This document shows, in pieces, positions 6,940 to 14,979 of a DNA stretch of 37,801 nt (position 1 is its first letter; each line of letters starts with the position of its first letter). The position numbers and the translations under genes were made by a program. The notes beneath the pieces are model-generated. The model made no database searches and was not told the origin of the DNA. It worked only from the letters and a program-made list of their open reading frames with translations. The DNA is from Planctomycetia bacterium (GTDB lineage: Bacteria; Planctomycetota; UBA1135; GCA-002686595), in NCBI GenBank assembly GCA_005778045.1, contig SXKQ01000211.1, positions 1 to 37,801 of the forward strand. The letters run 5' to 3'.

Positions 6940-8345
6940 GCACGGACCGTCGCATGCTGACCGGTCTCGCCGCCGGTGCCGCGCTGGTGCTCGGCGGTCT
7001 CGGCTTCCTCGTGTGGTCCGAGTACGGGGCGATCGAGGCCGCCCGCCTTGACGTCGAGACCGTGCGCTCCCAGATCGGCGTCGGGCGCAAGCTCATCGCT
7101 GGCACGCCCGCGCTCGAGCGCGATGTAATCGTCCTGCGCGAGACCGAGCAGGCGATCAAGGAGATCCTGCCCGACGACAAGGACCTCAACGAGCTGATCC
7201 GCGACCTGCAGGCCTTCGAGCGCTCGAGCGAGGTGCAGATCACGTCGATCAAGAAGAAGGATCCGTCGCATGGCCGTCGCAAGGAGGCCGAGGCCTTCGA
7301 GAAGGCGATCTACGAACTCGTGCTCGAGGGCGACGCCTTCCAAGTGCTCACGTTCCTCGACCATGTCGAGGGGCACCGGCGCTTTTTGCGTATCCCGACC
7401 ATCCAGTGGACTGCGAGCGGCGAGCAGGCGCTCGAGCGCGATGGACGCGCGGCGCACACTGTCAAGCTCGAGATCGAGACCTTCGTCTACAAGCCGCAGG
7501 ACGGGCCGGAGCTCGTCAAGATCGATGGTTACGCGCGCAAGCGCGAGCTCCTGCTCGGCGAGATCGCCCGTCATCGCGATGCGGTGGCCGTGGAGCACTT
7601 CGACTACCGTGGGCAGCGCGGACGTCGTGACCCGTGGGTCGACCCGCGCGTGCCGCAGTCGACCGACGGCCCGACGGGCCTGCCGGTTGCGGAGCAAGTG
7701 GAGCGCGTCGACGGGCTCGTCGAGCGCGCCATCGCGACGCGCGCCCTGTGGACGGCGCTCGAGCGTCCCGGAACGCTGTATGTCGAGCAGGTGCGCCTGC
7801 GCGCGGAACTCGAGACTGCGCTGACCGCGCTCGAGGACGACCTGAGCAAGCTCGCATCCGAAGGCGCGATCACCTACCCCGTGGCCGAGAGCCGGCTGCG
7901 TCGCGAGGTCAGCGAGCCGATCGCGGCCCTGCGCTCGAGCTTCAGCGCGACCGCGGCGCCCTCGGGGCCGCCTGCGGAAACGCTGCGCACCGTGCTCGCG
8001 TCGATGCACGCGAGCATCGAGGAAGGCAAGCCCAAGCTGGCGCTCGAGACGCTGGCGGGAGTCGAATCGGAGCTGGCGCTCGTGCGCGAGGATCCGCTGC
8101 GGCAAGGACTCGTCGCGTCGATGCGCGAGGCTGCCGAGGACGCGCGCGCCCTGATCGACTTCCAGTCGATCGAGCTGCGCATCAGCGGCATCGCCATCCA
8201 AGACGGCACCCCGCCGGTCGCCGTGATCAACGGTCGAGCGTTGGGCGAGGGGGACGTCGTGACCGCCGACCTGGTCGTCGGCGCCATTCGCGCTGGAGAA
8301 ATCGAGTTCATCTTCCGCGGTCTAGTTCTAGTTCGCCGCTTCTAG
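6936..8345 (+). CDS. pilO: PilO-like protein fused to a PilP/GspB-like C-terminal domain
   Basis: Residues 1-190 look like PilO: a short cytoplasmic start, a transmembrane helix at about 8-27, a coiled coil, and a ferredoxin-like region that includes EKAIYELVLEGDAFQVLTFL. A typical PilO is about 200 residues; this one has 469. Residues 200-410 are mostly helical and not recognised. The last 56 residues, from LRISGIAIQDGTPPVAVING to EFIFRGLVLVRRF, have the form of the beta domain shared by PilP, GspC HR and GspB (an INGR-x-LGEGD turn followed by paired strands). That domain normally docks on the secretin. Since no separate pilP lies between here and pilQ, a PilO-PilP fusion is the likely reading. 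GTG start, overlapping the pilN stop. Confidence 0.8.
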   Translation: MSTDRRMLTGLAAGAALVLGGLGFLVWSEYGAIEAARLDVETVRSQIGVGRKLIAGTPALERDVIVLRETEQAIKEILPDDKDLNELIRDLQAFERSSEVQITSIKKKDPSHGRRKEAEAFEKAIYELVLEGDAFQVLTFLDHVEGHRRFLRIPTIQWTASGEQALERDGRAAHTVKLEIETFVYKPQDGPELVKIDGYARKRELLLGEIARHRDAVAVEHFDYRGQRGRRDPWVDPRVPQSTDGPTGLPVAEQVERVDGLVERAIATRALWTALERPGTLYVEQVRLRAELETALTALEDDLSKLASEGAITYPVAESRLRREVSEPIAALRSSFSATAAPSGPPAETLRTVLASMHASIEEGKPKLALETLAGVESELALVREDPLRQGLVASMREAAEDARALIDFQSIELRISGIAIQDGTPPVAVINGRALGEGDVVTADLVVGAIRAGEIEFIFRGLVLVRRF

Positions 8346-8406
8346 CCGCCGATATCCACCACGTTCGGGCCGAGGAGTCGTCCGGGCGCAACACGGAGTC
8401 GATACG

Positions 8407-10242
8407 GTGATCAGCAAGCAAGTGGTGGCTCTCGCGGCTGTGATCGCGCTTGGTGCGAGTGGCATGGCCCAGACGGTTGGCAAGGACGCGCGCGTCAACC
8501 TGCGCGCCGAGGGTCGGTCCCTCGCGGAGGTCGTGGACTACCTGCGCGAGCAGACGGGGGTGAACCTCGTGCTCTTGCCCGGCGAGTACGGCCCGGTGTC
8601 GGTGCAGCTCACGGACGTCCCGTGGCGTGACGCGCTCGACGTGGTGGCCGAGAGCGTCGGCTGCGTCGTGAGTGAGCGCACCGGCGGCATCCTCGTGGTG
8701 GAGAGGCCGCGCCCGTTCTCGCTCGAGACGCGCGGCACGGACATCGCCGAGGTGATCGACCTGATCGCCAAGGTCGGCGGCGCGAACATCATCGTGGCTC
8801 CGGAGGTCACGGGCACGCTCTCGCTGCGGCTCAACAACGTCCCGTGGCGCGACGCGCTCGACGTGGCCTGCAAGACGCTGGGCTTCACGGTGATCGAGGA
8901 AGGACGCGGCATCCTGCGCGTGGTCGACCCGGTCACGCTGCAGGCGCAGATGACCACCAAGAGCTACCAGCTGCGCTACATCCGGCCCCAGAGTCGCTTC
9001 CGCCCGAACATCAAGTCCGAGTTCCTGATGCCGATGGCCAATCAGCAGGGACAGCAGGACGTCTCGAAGTCATTCGCCGTACTCGAGGCCTTGCGCAAGG
9101 CGCTCTCGAAAGCCGGCGACCTCGACTACGTGCCGTCGCAGAATGTCATCATCGTGCGCGACACCGCGCAGGTGCACGAGGAGCTCACGCAGATGATCGA
9201 CCGCCTCGACGTCGAACCCGCGCAGGTCTTCGTCGACGTCAAGTTCGTCTCGACGCTCAAGGGCGACTTCCTCGACCTCGGCGTCGACTACGGCGACGGT
9301 GGCCCGCAGATCCGCATCGGCGGCGGCCAGATCCCGACCACCCTGCCCTTCGGCCTCGATGGCGGCGACTGGGAGGACGCGATCTCCGTGAGCCAGCTCG
9401 GCCACGTGGGGCCCGTCAGCGACCCGGCCAACGCGCTCGGTTCGCTGACCGTGCCGGATACGGTGTTCGGTGTGCTCTCGTTCACGGGCGTCAATGCGAC
9501 GCTCAAGATGCTGCAGAGCGACACGGACAGCGAGGTGATCCAGGCGCCGAAGATCATCGCGCTCGACGGCATCGAGGCGACCATCTTCGTCGGCGAGACC
9601 ATCCGCTACGCGGAAGCCAAGACTGAGCAGGGCCAAGCCGGCGGCCTCTCGCTCTCGCTCACCGAGGCGCAGAGCTCGCCGGTGGACATCGGCTTCCAGC
9701 TGATGATCGTGCCGCACGTCGTGCCCGGCACCAACACGCTCACCATGGAGGTGATTCCGAAGGAGACGAGCCTCTCGGGCACCGGCCAGTCGGCGCTCGC
9801 TCCGGCGGGCTTCGACGTGTTCACGATCGGCGCGGCGGGCGAGGAAGGCTCGATCGCGCTGCCGCGCACGCGCTCGTCGACGATCGTGACGACCATGCTG
9901 CTCGAGAGCGGCCAGACGGCGATGATCGGCGGCCTGACCACCGACGTCGACACGAAGACCGAGTCGCGCGTGCCGTACCTGTCGGCCATCCCGCTGATCG
10001 GCGAGTTTTTCAAGAACGAGAAGGCCGAGCGCAACCGCCGCAGCCTGCTCGTGTTCCTCACGCCCAGCGTGGTGCACAGCTCGGCCGACACGGAGAAGAT
10101 CGTGCAGGGCGAGCTGCTGCGCCGCCGCAGTCGCCTGAAGGACGAGTACGAGGCCCTGATGACTCCCGAGACCAAGGCCGCCTACGAGGAGGCCCGCAAG
10201 CGGGCCGAGGCCGAGGACGACGACGACGAGCAGCGCCGCTAG
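8407..10242 (+). CDS. pilQ: Type IV pilus secretin PilQ
   Basis: PilQ is the outer-membrane channel through which the pilus passes. A signal peptide covers residues 1-21 (cut near GMAQ). Two successive STN-type domains follow, at about 30-100 and 104-175. Both carry the pattern VPWRDALDV near their ends, so one arose by duplication of the other. A secretin N domain lies at about 190-280, then the pore-forming secretin domain with the conserved VPYLSAIPLIGEFFKNE near its end. The C-terminus is a charged helical tail ending DDDDEQRR. The AMIN domains of proteobacterial PilQ are not seen. The 611 residues fit a compact PilQ. GTG start, 61 bases after pilO. Confidence 0.94.
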   Translation: MISKQVVALAAVIALGASGMAQTVGKDARVNLRAEGRSLAEVVDYLREQTGVNLVLLPGEYGPVSVQLTDVPWRDALDVVAESVGCVVSERTGGILVVERPRPFSLETRGTDIAEVIDLIAKVGGANIIVAPEVTGTLSLRLNNVPWRDALDVACKTLGFTVIEEGRGILRVVDPVTLQAQMTTKSYQLRYIRPQSRFRPNIKSEFLMPMANQQGQQDVSKSFAVLEALRKALSKAGDLDYVPSQNVIIVRDTAQVHEELTQMIDRLDVEPAQVFVDVKFVSTLKGDFLDLGVDYGDGGPQIRIGGGQIPTTLPFGLDGGDWEDAISVSQLGHVGPVSDPANALGSLTVPDTVFGVLSFTGVNATLKMLQSDTDSEVIQAPKIIALDGIEATIFVGETIRYAEAKTEQGQAGGLSLSLTEAQSSPVDIGFQLMIVPHVVPGTNTLTMEVIPKETSLSGTGQSALAPAGFDVFTIGAAGEEGSIALPRTRSSTIVTTMLLESGQTAMIGGLTTDVDTKTESRVPYLSAIPLIGEFFKNEKAERNRRSLLVFLTPSVVHSSADTEKIVQGELLRRRSRLKDEYEALMTPETKAAYEEARKRAEAEDDDDEQRR

Positions 10243-10243
10243 C

Positions 10244-10327
10244 GGGCCCGCAGGGCCCCGGGAGGCCCTGCCGGGCCCCCACGCTGGCCGCCGGCCGTCC
10301 CCGCAGCGGTGGGGGCGGCCGGCGGCC
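10244..10327 (+). terminator. Two strong tandem stem-loops after pilQ
   Basis: The first hairpin starts two bases after the pilQ stop: 10244-10257 pairs with 10264-10278 (14 bp, one bulged C). The second pairs 10286-10302 with 10311-10327. That is 17 bp including one T-G wobble, around an 8-base loop. Only TTGTT follows, so neither has a proper T-tract. They probably end the pil transcript or protect its 3' end. Confidence 0.6.
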
Positions 10328-10741
10328 TTGTTCCGGGACACGACTTTTTCGAGCTTTGGCTTCGATTCCGGACGGTCGATAGGCGACCATGGTTTCGCCC
10401 TCGGCCGTATGCCGAGGGACCTGCGGCCCGATCGGTGAACGCTCCCTCAGGGGAAGCTCATCGCCGCCTGCGCCGCCCGCTCTAACTCAACAACGCACAA
10501 GAACGTCCGGATCCACCTTCAGGTGCGCCGGCGATTCCCCGCGCTCGCCCGACCGGCGCGCTCGCGCGCATTCCTGCGCCGACCGCCCCATCCCGCGTGC
10601 GCTTTCCGGGGATCTCGTCGAGACGCTTCGCGAAGGGAGCCTCCGTTGCCCCCTAGGGCCGCATGTAGGCGCCGTCGCGCGAGCGACGTCGCGCGGCCTC
10701 GCACAGGGTGTCGCCCGGACGTTGCAAGGCACTTTGTCATC
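10328..10741 (+). other. Gene-free leader region upstream of the RNase E/G gene
   Basis: About 410 bases without a convincing gene. The frame used by the RNase continues open upstream of 10742, but the residues encoded there are Arg/Pro/Ala-rich without family character. A perfect hairpin CCCTCGGC-CGTAT-GCCGAGGG lies at 10398-10418. The palindrome CTTCGCGAAG occurs near 10625, and GCGCGA/TCGCGC inverted repeats near 10680-10695. A short T-rich island (GACTTTTTCGAGCTTTGGC) at about 10342-10360 could hold a promoter, but no good -35/-10 pair could be chosen. A long structured 5' leader would suit RNase E, whose mRNA leader is autoregulatory in enterobacteria; that link is an inference. Confidence 0.4.
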
Positions 10742-13700
10742 ATGATGGATCAACGCCCCTTCGGGGACGAGCTGCCTCCGACTTTCGGAGCCGGCGCGGA
10801 GTCGGATACTCCGCTCGAACACAACAACCCCACCGCTCGCGGGGGCAAAGCCCAGCGCGAGGGCAAAACCAACCGCGCATCGCGCGCCAGCCTGCGCGAC
10901 GCGGACTCGGCTCCGCGCGCAGCGGACGCTGGTTCCGACGCGTCGGACTCCGGCGAGGAGCCGCCGAAGGACGAGTTCGCCGAAGGTGCATTGCCCGCCG
11001 AGGGCGATGCGCGTCCTCGGCGCCGCCGCGGAGGACGCGGTCGTCGAAGGGGGCGCGACAACGCCGCCGCCAAGGGCGAGCTGCCCGCCGGCGAGGGCGA
11101 GCTGCCCGCAGGCGGGGGCGAGCTGCCCGCAGGCGGGGGCGAGCTGCCCGCAGGCGGGGGCGAGCTGCCCGCAGGCGAGTCGAGCAACGCACTGGCCGAA
11201 TCCGGCGCAGAGCCGTCCGTCGAGGCGCTCCCCGAGCAACCGGTCGAGCCCCTGCCGCTCTCCGAGGGCGAGCTGCCCGAGCTCGGCGAATACGAGGAAG
11301 TCCGCGAGGACGCGCCTTCCGAGGACGGTGAGCGTCTCGGGCGTCGTCGCCGCCGCGGGCGTCGCGGCGGCCGCGGTCGCCGTCGAGCCGGCGCCGCGCC
11401 GGGCGAAGGGGCTCTCGTCGGCGGAGCCGACAGCGCACCTACCGAGGGCGCGGAGGTTGCTGCCCCGAGCCCCGATGGCGAGCGGGCCGACGAGCTCGGG
11501 CCCGAGGGACTGCCCCTCGATCCCGCACTTGAGGAAGTTCCGTTTGTGGCCGCTCCGGCCGAGCCCGTTGAGGGCGAGGACGGTCGTCGCCGCGGTCGCC
11601 GCGGCCGCGGCCGTCGCGGGCGCGGTGGTCACCGCTCCGAGGGCGAAGGCGTCGCTGCCGTCACGGAAGGCACGGAGGAGTCGGGGTCTCCGTCGGGGCA
11701 GGGCTCCGACGCTCCCGCTGCCGAAGGCGGCACCCCGACGCCGGAGGGAGAAGGTGGCGAAGGCGGAGGCCGTCGCCGTCGTCGTCGCCGCGGTCGTGGC
11801 CGCAACCACGAGGGCCAGAACGGCCCGGTCGGCGTCGAGTTGATCCCGGGCGAGGAAGACGAGCTTCCCCAGCCGCCGAAGGCCGAATCCGAGGAGGCCG
11901 AGCCCGCCGCCCCGAAGGTCGGTCGCCGCGATCGCGCGGAGAAGCCGAAGGAAGCGCGCGAGCCCAAGGAAGAGGCGCGCGCACTGCGTCCGGGCAAGAA
12001 GAACATCATCCTCGTCAACGCCGTCGACCGCGAGGAGACGCGCGTGGCCGTGATCGAGGACGGTCGCATCGTCGACTTCCAGATGCACGTGCGGCGCCAC
12101 GAGACGCTGGTCAACGACATCTACCGCGGCAAGGTCGTGAACCTCGAGCCCGCGATCGGCGCGGCGTTCATCGACTTCGGCGAGGGCCGCAACGGCTTCC
12201 TGCACACCTCCGACGTGCTCGCGGCCTACGGGGACAAGGACTGGAGTCTCGACAAGCTCCTGACCCACAAGATCGATCCCGAAGAGTGGGATGAGAAGTC
12301 GAACCAGCCGCACGCGGGCGTCGAGCTCTCGGAAGCGCACCCCGCCGCGGCCGCTCACGAGCGCCACGACGATCATCACGGGCACGGCCAAGAGCACGAG
12401 CACGACCATGATCACGGCGCCGACTCCGGGGAGCACGCGCACCCCGAGGCGCACGACCACGACCATGATCACGACGAGATGGTCGAGGTCACGTCGCTCG
12501 AGGCCGCTGCGCCGTCCGAGCACCTGATCAGCGCGCCTGCGGAGGAGGCCTCGATGGACTTCTCCTTCGCCGTGGACAGCGAGGAGCACGAGGTCGCCGA
12601 GGGCGAGGAGCTTGCGGCCGCGCCTGAGTTGGCTTCGCAGTCCGAGCAGCCCTCCGGCCTCGAGGCCGACGCCAGCGCGCTGGTGCGTGCTCCGAGCCAG
12701 CCCCAGGCCAAGCAGGGCGGTCGCAACCGCCGCCGCGACGAGCGCGGTGGCAAGCAGTTCGGAAGCAGGCAAGGTGGAGGCAAGCAGGGCGGAGGCAACG
12801 GCCGCATGCGCGGTCGCCCGCGCCACCCGATCACCGAGCTGCTTCAGAAGGGCCAGTCGGTGGTGGTGCAGATCACCAAGGACGCGATCGGCGACAAGGG
12901 CCCGACGCTGACGACCTACATCTCGATCCCCGGTCGCTACCTCGTGCTCATGCCGTCCATGTCGCGCACGGGCGTGAGCCGCAAGATCGAGGACGAGAAG
13001 GAACGTCGGCGCCTCAAGCGCATCCTCGAGAGCCTCGAGATTCCTGCCGGGATGGGCGTGATCGTGCGCACGGCCGGTACGGGCTGCACCAAGGAAGACC
13101 TCAAGCGCGACCTCGACTACCTGATGCTCCTGTGGGACAGCTTTGGCAAGCGCCTGCAGCTCGGTCGCGGGCCTTCGCCGCTGTACGAGGAGTCGGACGT
13201 CGCGATCCGCACGATCCGCGACCTCTTCAACGACCACACCGAGGCGGTGATCGTCGACGACGAGAAGGTCTACAACCGCGTGCGCGAGTTCATGCAGAAG
13301 CTGATCCCCGAGATGGTGGATCGCGTGCAGTTGCACCAGGGCGCCAAGCCCCTGTTCCACGATCACAGCGTGGAGCAGGACTTCGAGCGCATTTTCTCGC
13401 GCCGCATCGACCTGCCCTCGGGTGGCTCGATCGTGTTCGATCAGGCCGAGGCGCTGGTCGCGATCGACGTCAACTCGGGCAAGACGCGCAGCGATGGCTT
13501 CGACTTCGAGGACGTCGCCCTGCGCACGAATTTGGACGCGGTTCAGGAGATCGCGCGCCAGATTCGCCTGCGCGACTTGGGCGGCATCATCGTGTGCGAC
13601 TTCATCGACATGATGCGCTCCGGCTCGCGCAAGAAGGTCGAGAACGCGATGCGCGATGCCATGGCTACGGACCGCGCGCGCTCGAAGCTCGGTCGCATCT

Positions 13701-14071
13701 CGCAGTTCGGCCTGCTCGAGCTCACGCGCCAGCGTCTCGGCCCGGGCCTCTCGAAGATGCTGTTCCACAACTGCCAGCGCTGCCGCGGCTCGGGCCGCCT
13801 GCGCACGGTCGAGTCCCGCACCGGCGCGATCCTGCGTCGGCTCGGCTCGGCGCTGGTGCTCAAGGGCTTCACCAAGGTGGAGGTCCGCACGCAGCCCGAG
13901 GTGGTCGACTACATGAAGCGCAACTACAACCAGGACCTGCGCGACCTGATGCTCAAGCACGAGAAGGAGATCGAGCTCGTCTCGGTGGGCGATCAGATCG
14001 ACGACTCGGTGCTGCGCTACCTGCGCGCCGACGGCCGCGAGGTGCGGCCCGGCGGGCGGCGCAAGCGCTAG
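10742..14071 (+). CDS. rne: Ribonuclease E/G family protein with N-terminal low-complexity extension and inserted His-rich segment
   Basis: An endoribonuclease of the RNase E/G family, 1109 residues. Residues 1 to about 415 are an acidic/Arg-Gly-rich low-complexity region with basic clusters (RRRRGRRGGRGRRR type) and five GELPAGG-type repeats at 112-146. The S1 domain begins near 419 (KKNIILVNAVDREETRVAV) but is interrupted after about residue 515. The insertion runs to about 693 and has a dense His/Asp/Glu stretch at 523-581. The S1 fold resumes at RHPITELLQKGQSVVVQ. Then come the 5'-sensor and DNase I-like parts. Catalytic aspartates are D909 (AIDVNSG) and D953 (DFIDM). The zinc-link cysteines are C1011 and C1014. 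No C-terminal degradosome scaffold follows, so the disordered part lies at the other end compared with E. coli RNase E. The start is ATG at 10742 or 10745. Confidence 0.93.
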   Translation: MMDQRPFGDELPPTFGAGAESDTPLEHNNPTARGGKAQREGKTNRASRASLRDADSAPRAADAGSDASDSGEEPPKDEFAEGALPAEGDARPRRRRGGRGRRRGRDNAAAKGELPAGEGELPAGGGELPAGGGELPAGGGELPAGESSNALAESGAEPSVEALPEQPVEPLPLSEGELPELGEYEEVREDAPSEDGERLGRRRRRGRRGGRGRRRAGAAPGEGALVGGADSAPTEGAEVAAPSPDGERADELGPEGLPLDPALEEVPFVAAPAEPVEGEDGRRRGRRGRGRRGRGGHRSEGEGVAAVTEGTEESGSPSGQGSDAPAAEGGTPTPEGEGGEGGGRRRRRRRGRGRNHEGQNGPVGVELIPGEEDELPQPPKAESEEAEPAAPKVGRRDRAEKPKEAREPKEEARALRPGKKNIILVNAVDREETRVAVIEDGRIVDFQMHVRRHETLVNDIYRGKVVNLEPAIGAAFIDFGEGRNGFLHTSDVLAAYGDKDWSLDKLLTHKIDPEEWDEKSNQPHAGVELSEAHPAAAAHERHDDHHGHGQEHEHDHDHGADSGEHAHPEAHDHDHDHDEMVEVTSLEAAAPSEHLISAPAEEASMDFSFAVDSEEHEVAEGEELAAAPELASQSEQPSGLEADASALVRAPSQPQAKQGGRNRRRDERGGKQFGSRQGGGKQGGGNGRMRGRPRHPITELLQKGQSVVVQITKDAIGDKGPTLTTYISIPGRYLVLMPSMSRTGVSRKIEDEKERRRLKRILESLEIPAGMGVIVRTAGTGCTKEDLKRDLDYLMLLWDSFGKRLQLGRGPSPLYEESDVAIRTIRDLFNDHTEAVIVDDEKVYNRVREFMQKLIPEMVDRVQLHQGAKPLFHDHSVEQDFERIFSRRIDLPSGGSIVFDQAEALVAIDVNSGKTRSDGFDFEDVALRTNLDAVQEIARQIRLRDLGGIIVCDFIDMMRSGSRKKVENAMRDAMATDRARSKLGRISQFGLLELTRQRLGPGLSKMLFHNCQRCRGSGRLRTVESRTGAILRRLGSALVLKGFTKVEVRTQPEVVDYMKRNYNQDLRDLMLKHEKEIELVSVGDQIDDSVLRYLRADGREVRPGGRRKR
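11075..11179 (+). repeat. Five tandem 21-bp repeats coding for GELPAGG-type units
   Basis: Five back-to-back 21-base units lie in frame inside the N-terminal extension of the RNase. They encode GELPAGE, three GELPAGG, then GELPAGE. The middle units are almost identical at DNA level, the mark of recent slippage or unequal recombination, so copy number probably varies between strains. Confidence 0.93.
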
Positions 14072-14105
14072 GGATCCTCGGGGTAGATACCCGCGGAGCC
14101 ATCCA

Positions 14106-14139
14106 CGCGACGGTCGCCGTTCCCCCGGTGGCCGTCGCG
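14106..14139 (+). terminator. Long stem-loop after the RNase gene
   Basis: Bases 14106-14119 pair with 14126-14139 over 14 positions (two G-U) around the loop TTCCCC. It lies 34 bases after the RNase stop and is followed by GCTCTTTCC but no true T-run. A second weaker dyad, CCACCCC (14181-14187) with GGGGTGG (14206-14212), lies farther on. Confidence 0.5.
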
Positions 14140-14239
14140 CGCTCTTTCCGGAGGCTTTTCCACCGCCCGAACCCCGCTCGCCACCCCTTGAGAGGGCTGC
14201 GCGGGGGGGTGGCCCTTCGCGCGCAAGTCCACTGGGGGC

Positions 14240-14268
14240 TTTACGGGGCAGGTGGGGGACGCTACTCT
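14240..14268 (+). promoter_or_regulatory. Candidate sigma-70 promoter for rplU-rpmA-obg
   Basis: TTTACG (14240-14245) and TACTCT (14263-14268) are spaced by 17 bases. The -10 keeps the key T, A and final T. Placed just after the RNase hairpins and 33 bases before the rplU start, this fits a promoter with a short leader. Confidence 0.4.
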
Positions 14269-14301
14269 CTCCCGCCCTTCAGTCAGCGGAGACCTTTTCT
14301 C

Positions 14302-14616
14302 GTGTACGCCGTCATCAGCGACAGATCGCGCCAATTTACCGTCCGTAGCGGGGACGAGATCCTCTGTGATCTCGGCCTCGACACGACCCCGGGTTTCAAG
14401 GTCACCTTCGACTCGGTGGCTCTCCTCGGCAACGAGGGCTCGGTCAAGATCGGCAAGCCCTTTGTCGCGGGCGCCAAGGTCACCGGTGAGGTGGTCGGCG
14501 AGGTCAAGGGCGACAAGGTGATCGCCTTCCGCTTCAAGCGCCGCAAGAACGTGCGCAAGAAGCGTGGCCACCGTCAGGCGTACGTCCGGGTCAAGATCCA
14601 GAACATCGAGGGCTGA
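14302..14616 (+). CDS. rplU: 50S ribosomal protein L21
   Basis: A 104-residue L21, the usual length. It opens [20 protein letters not shown] and ends with the RNA-binding run [20 protein letters not shown]. The start codon is GTG, with GGAG about ten bases upstream; the family homology begins at that codon although the frame is open farther 5'. The next gene, rpmA, starts five bases after the stop, the standard L21-L27 pair. L21 binds 23S rRNA in the large subunit. Confidence 0.97.
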   Translation: MYAVISDRSRQFTVRSGDEILCDLGLDTTPGFKVTFDSVALLGNEGSVKIGKPFVAGAKVTGEVVGEVKGDKVIAFRFKRRKNVRKKRGHRQAYVRVKIQNIEG

Positions 14617-14621
14617 TCGAC

Positions 14622-14870
14622 ATGGCACACAAAAAGGGTCAAGGTTCCACGCGCAACGGTCGCGACTCCAACCCGCAGTTCCGCGGCGTGAAGGTCTACG
14701 GCGGCCAGACGGTCACCGCGGGCTCGATCATCGTCCGCCAGTGCGGCACGAAGTTCCACCCCGGTCGCAACGTCGGCATCGGCAGCGACTACACGCTGTT
14801 CGCGCTCGTCGACGGCACGGTCCGTTTCGCCACGCAGCGTCGCGTGGTGGTCGAGCCCGCGGCCAGCTAG
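14622..14870 (+). CDS. rpmA: 50S ribosomal protein L27
   Basis: An 82-residue L27 beginning [19 protein letters not shown]. The body has the conserved [19 protein letters not shown] and [21 protein letters not shown]27 reaches the peptidyl-transferase centre with its N-terminus. There is no cleavable N-terminal extension of the kind known in Firmicutes. It forms a unit with rplU and, after a hairpin-containing gap, obg. Confidence 0.98.
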   Translation: MAHKKGQGSTRNGRDSNPQFRGVKVYGGQTVTAGSIIVRQCGTKFHPGRNVGIGSDYTLFALVDGTVRFATQRRVVVEPAAS

Positions 14871-14892
14871 CGCTCTCGGGCGTTTCCTTCCG

Positions 14893-14928
14893 GCGGCGGC
14901 GAGTCCCGATGCGGGGCTCGGCCGCCGC
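14893..14928 (+). terminator. Stem-loop between rpmA and obg
   Basis: GCGGCGGCGAGTCCC (14893-14907) pairs with 14913-14928 around the loop GATGC, with one bulge and one wobble. With no T-tract and obg only 52 bases farther on, it may reduce or process the transcript between the ribosomal genes and obg rather than end it. Confidence 0.4.
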
Positions 14929-14979
14929 GGTCGTCCCCGGAACGCCTGCGTCCCTCCTACCAGCCCACAGCCCACTCCC

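Noticed and set aside
11075..11179. The five 21-bp repeats as a CRISPR array
   Set aside because: Units are contiguous, in frame, without spacers, and code for a protein repeat.
10487..13960. A 1157-codon open frame on the minus strand, opposite the RNase gene
   Set aside because: It exactly shadows the GC-rich RNase gene, where stop codons are rare in other frames. Its product is low-complexity Leu/Ala/Arg/Val without recognisable domains, while the + strand has clear catalytic motifs.
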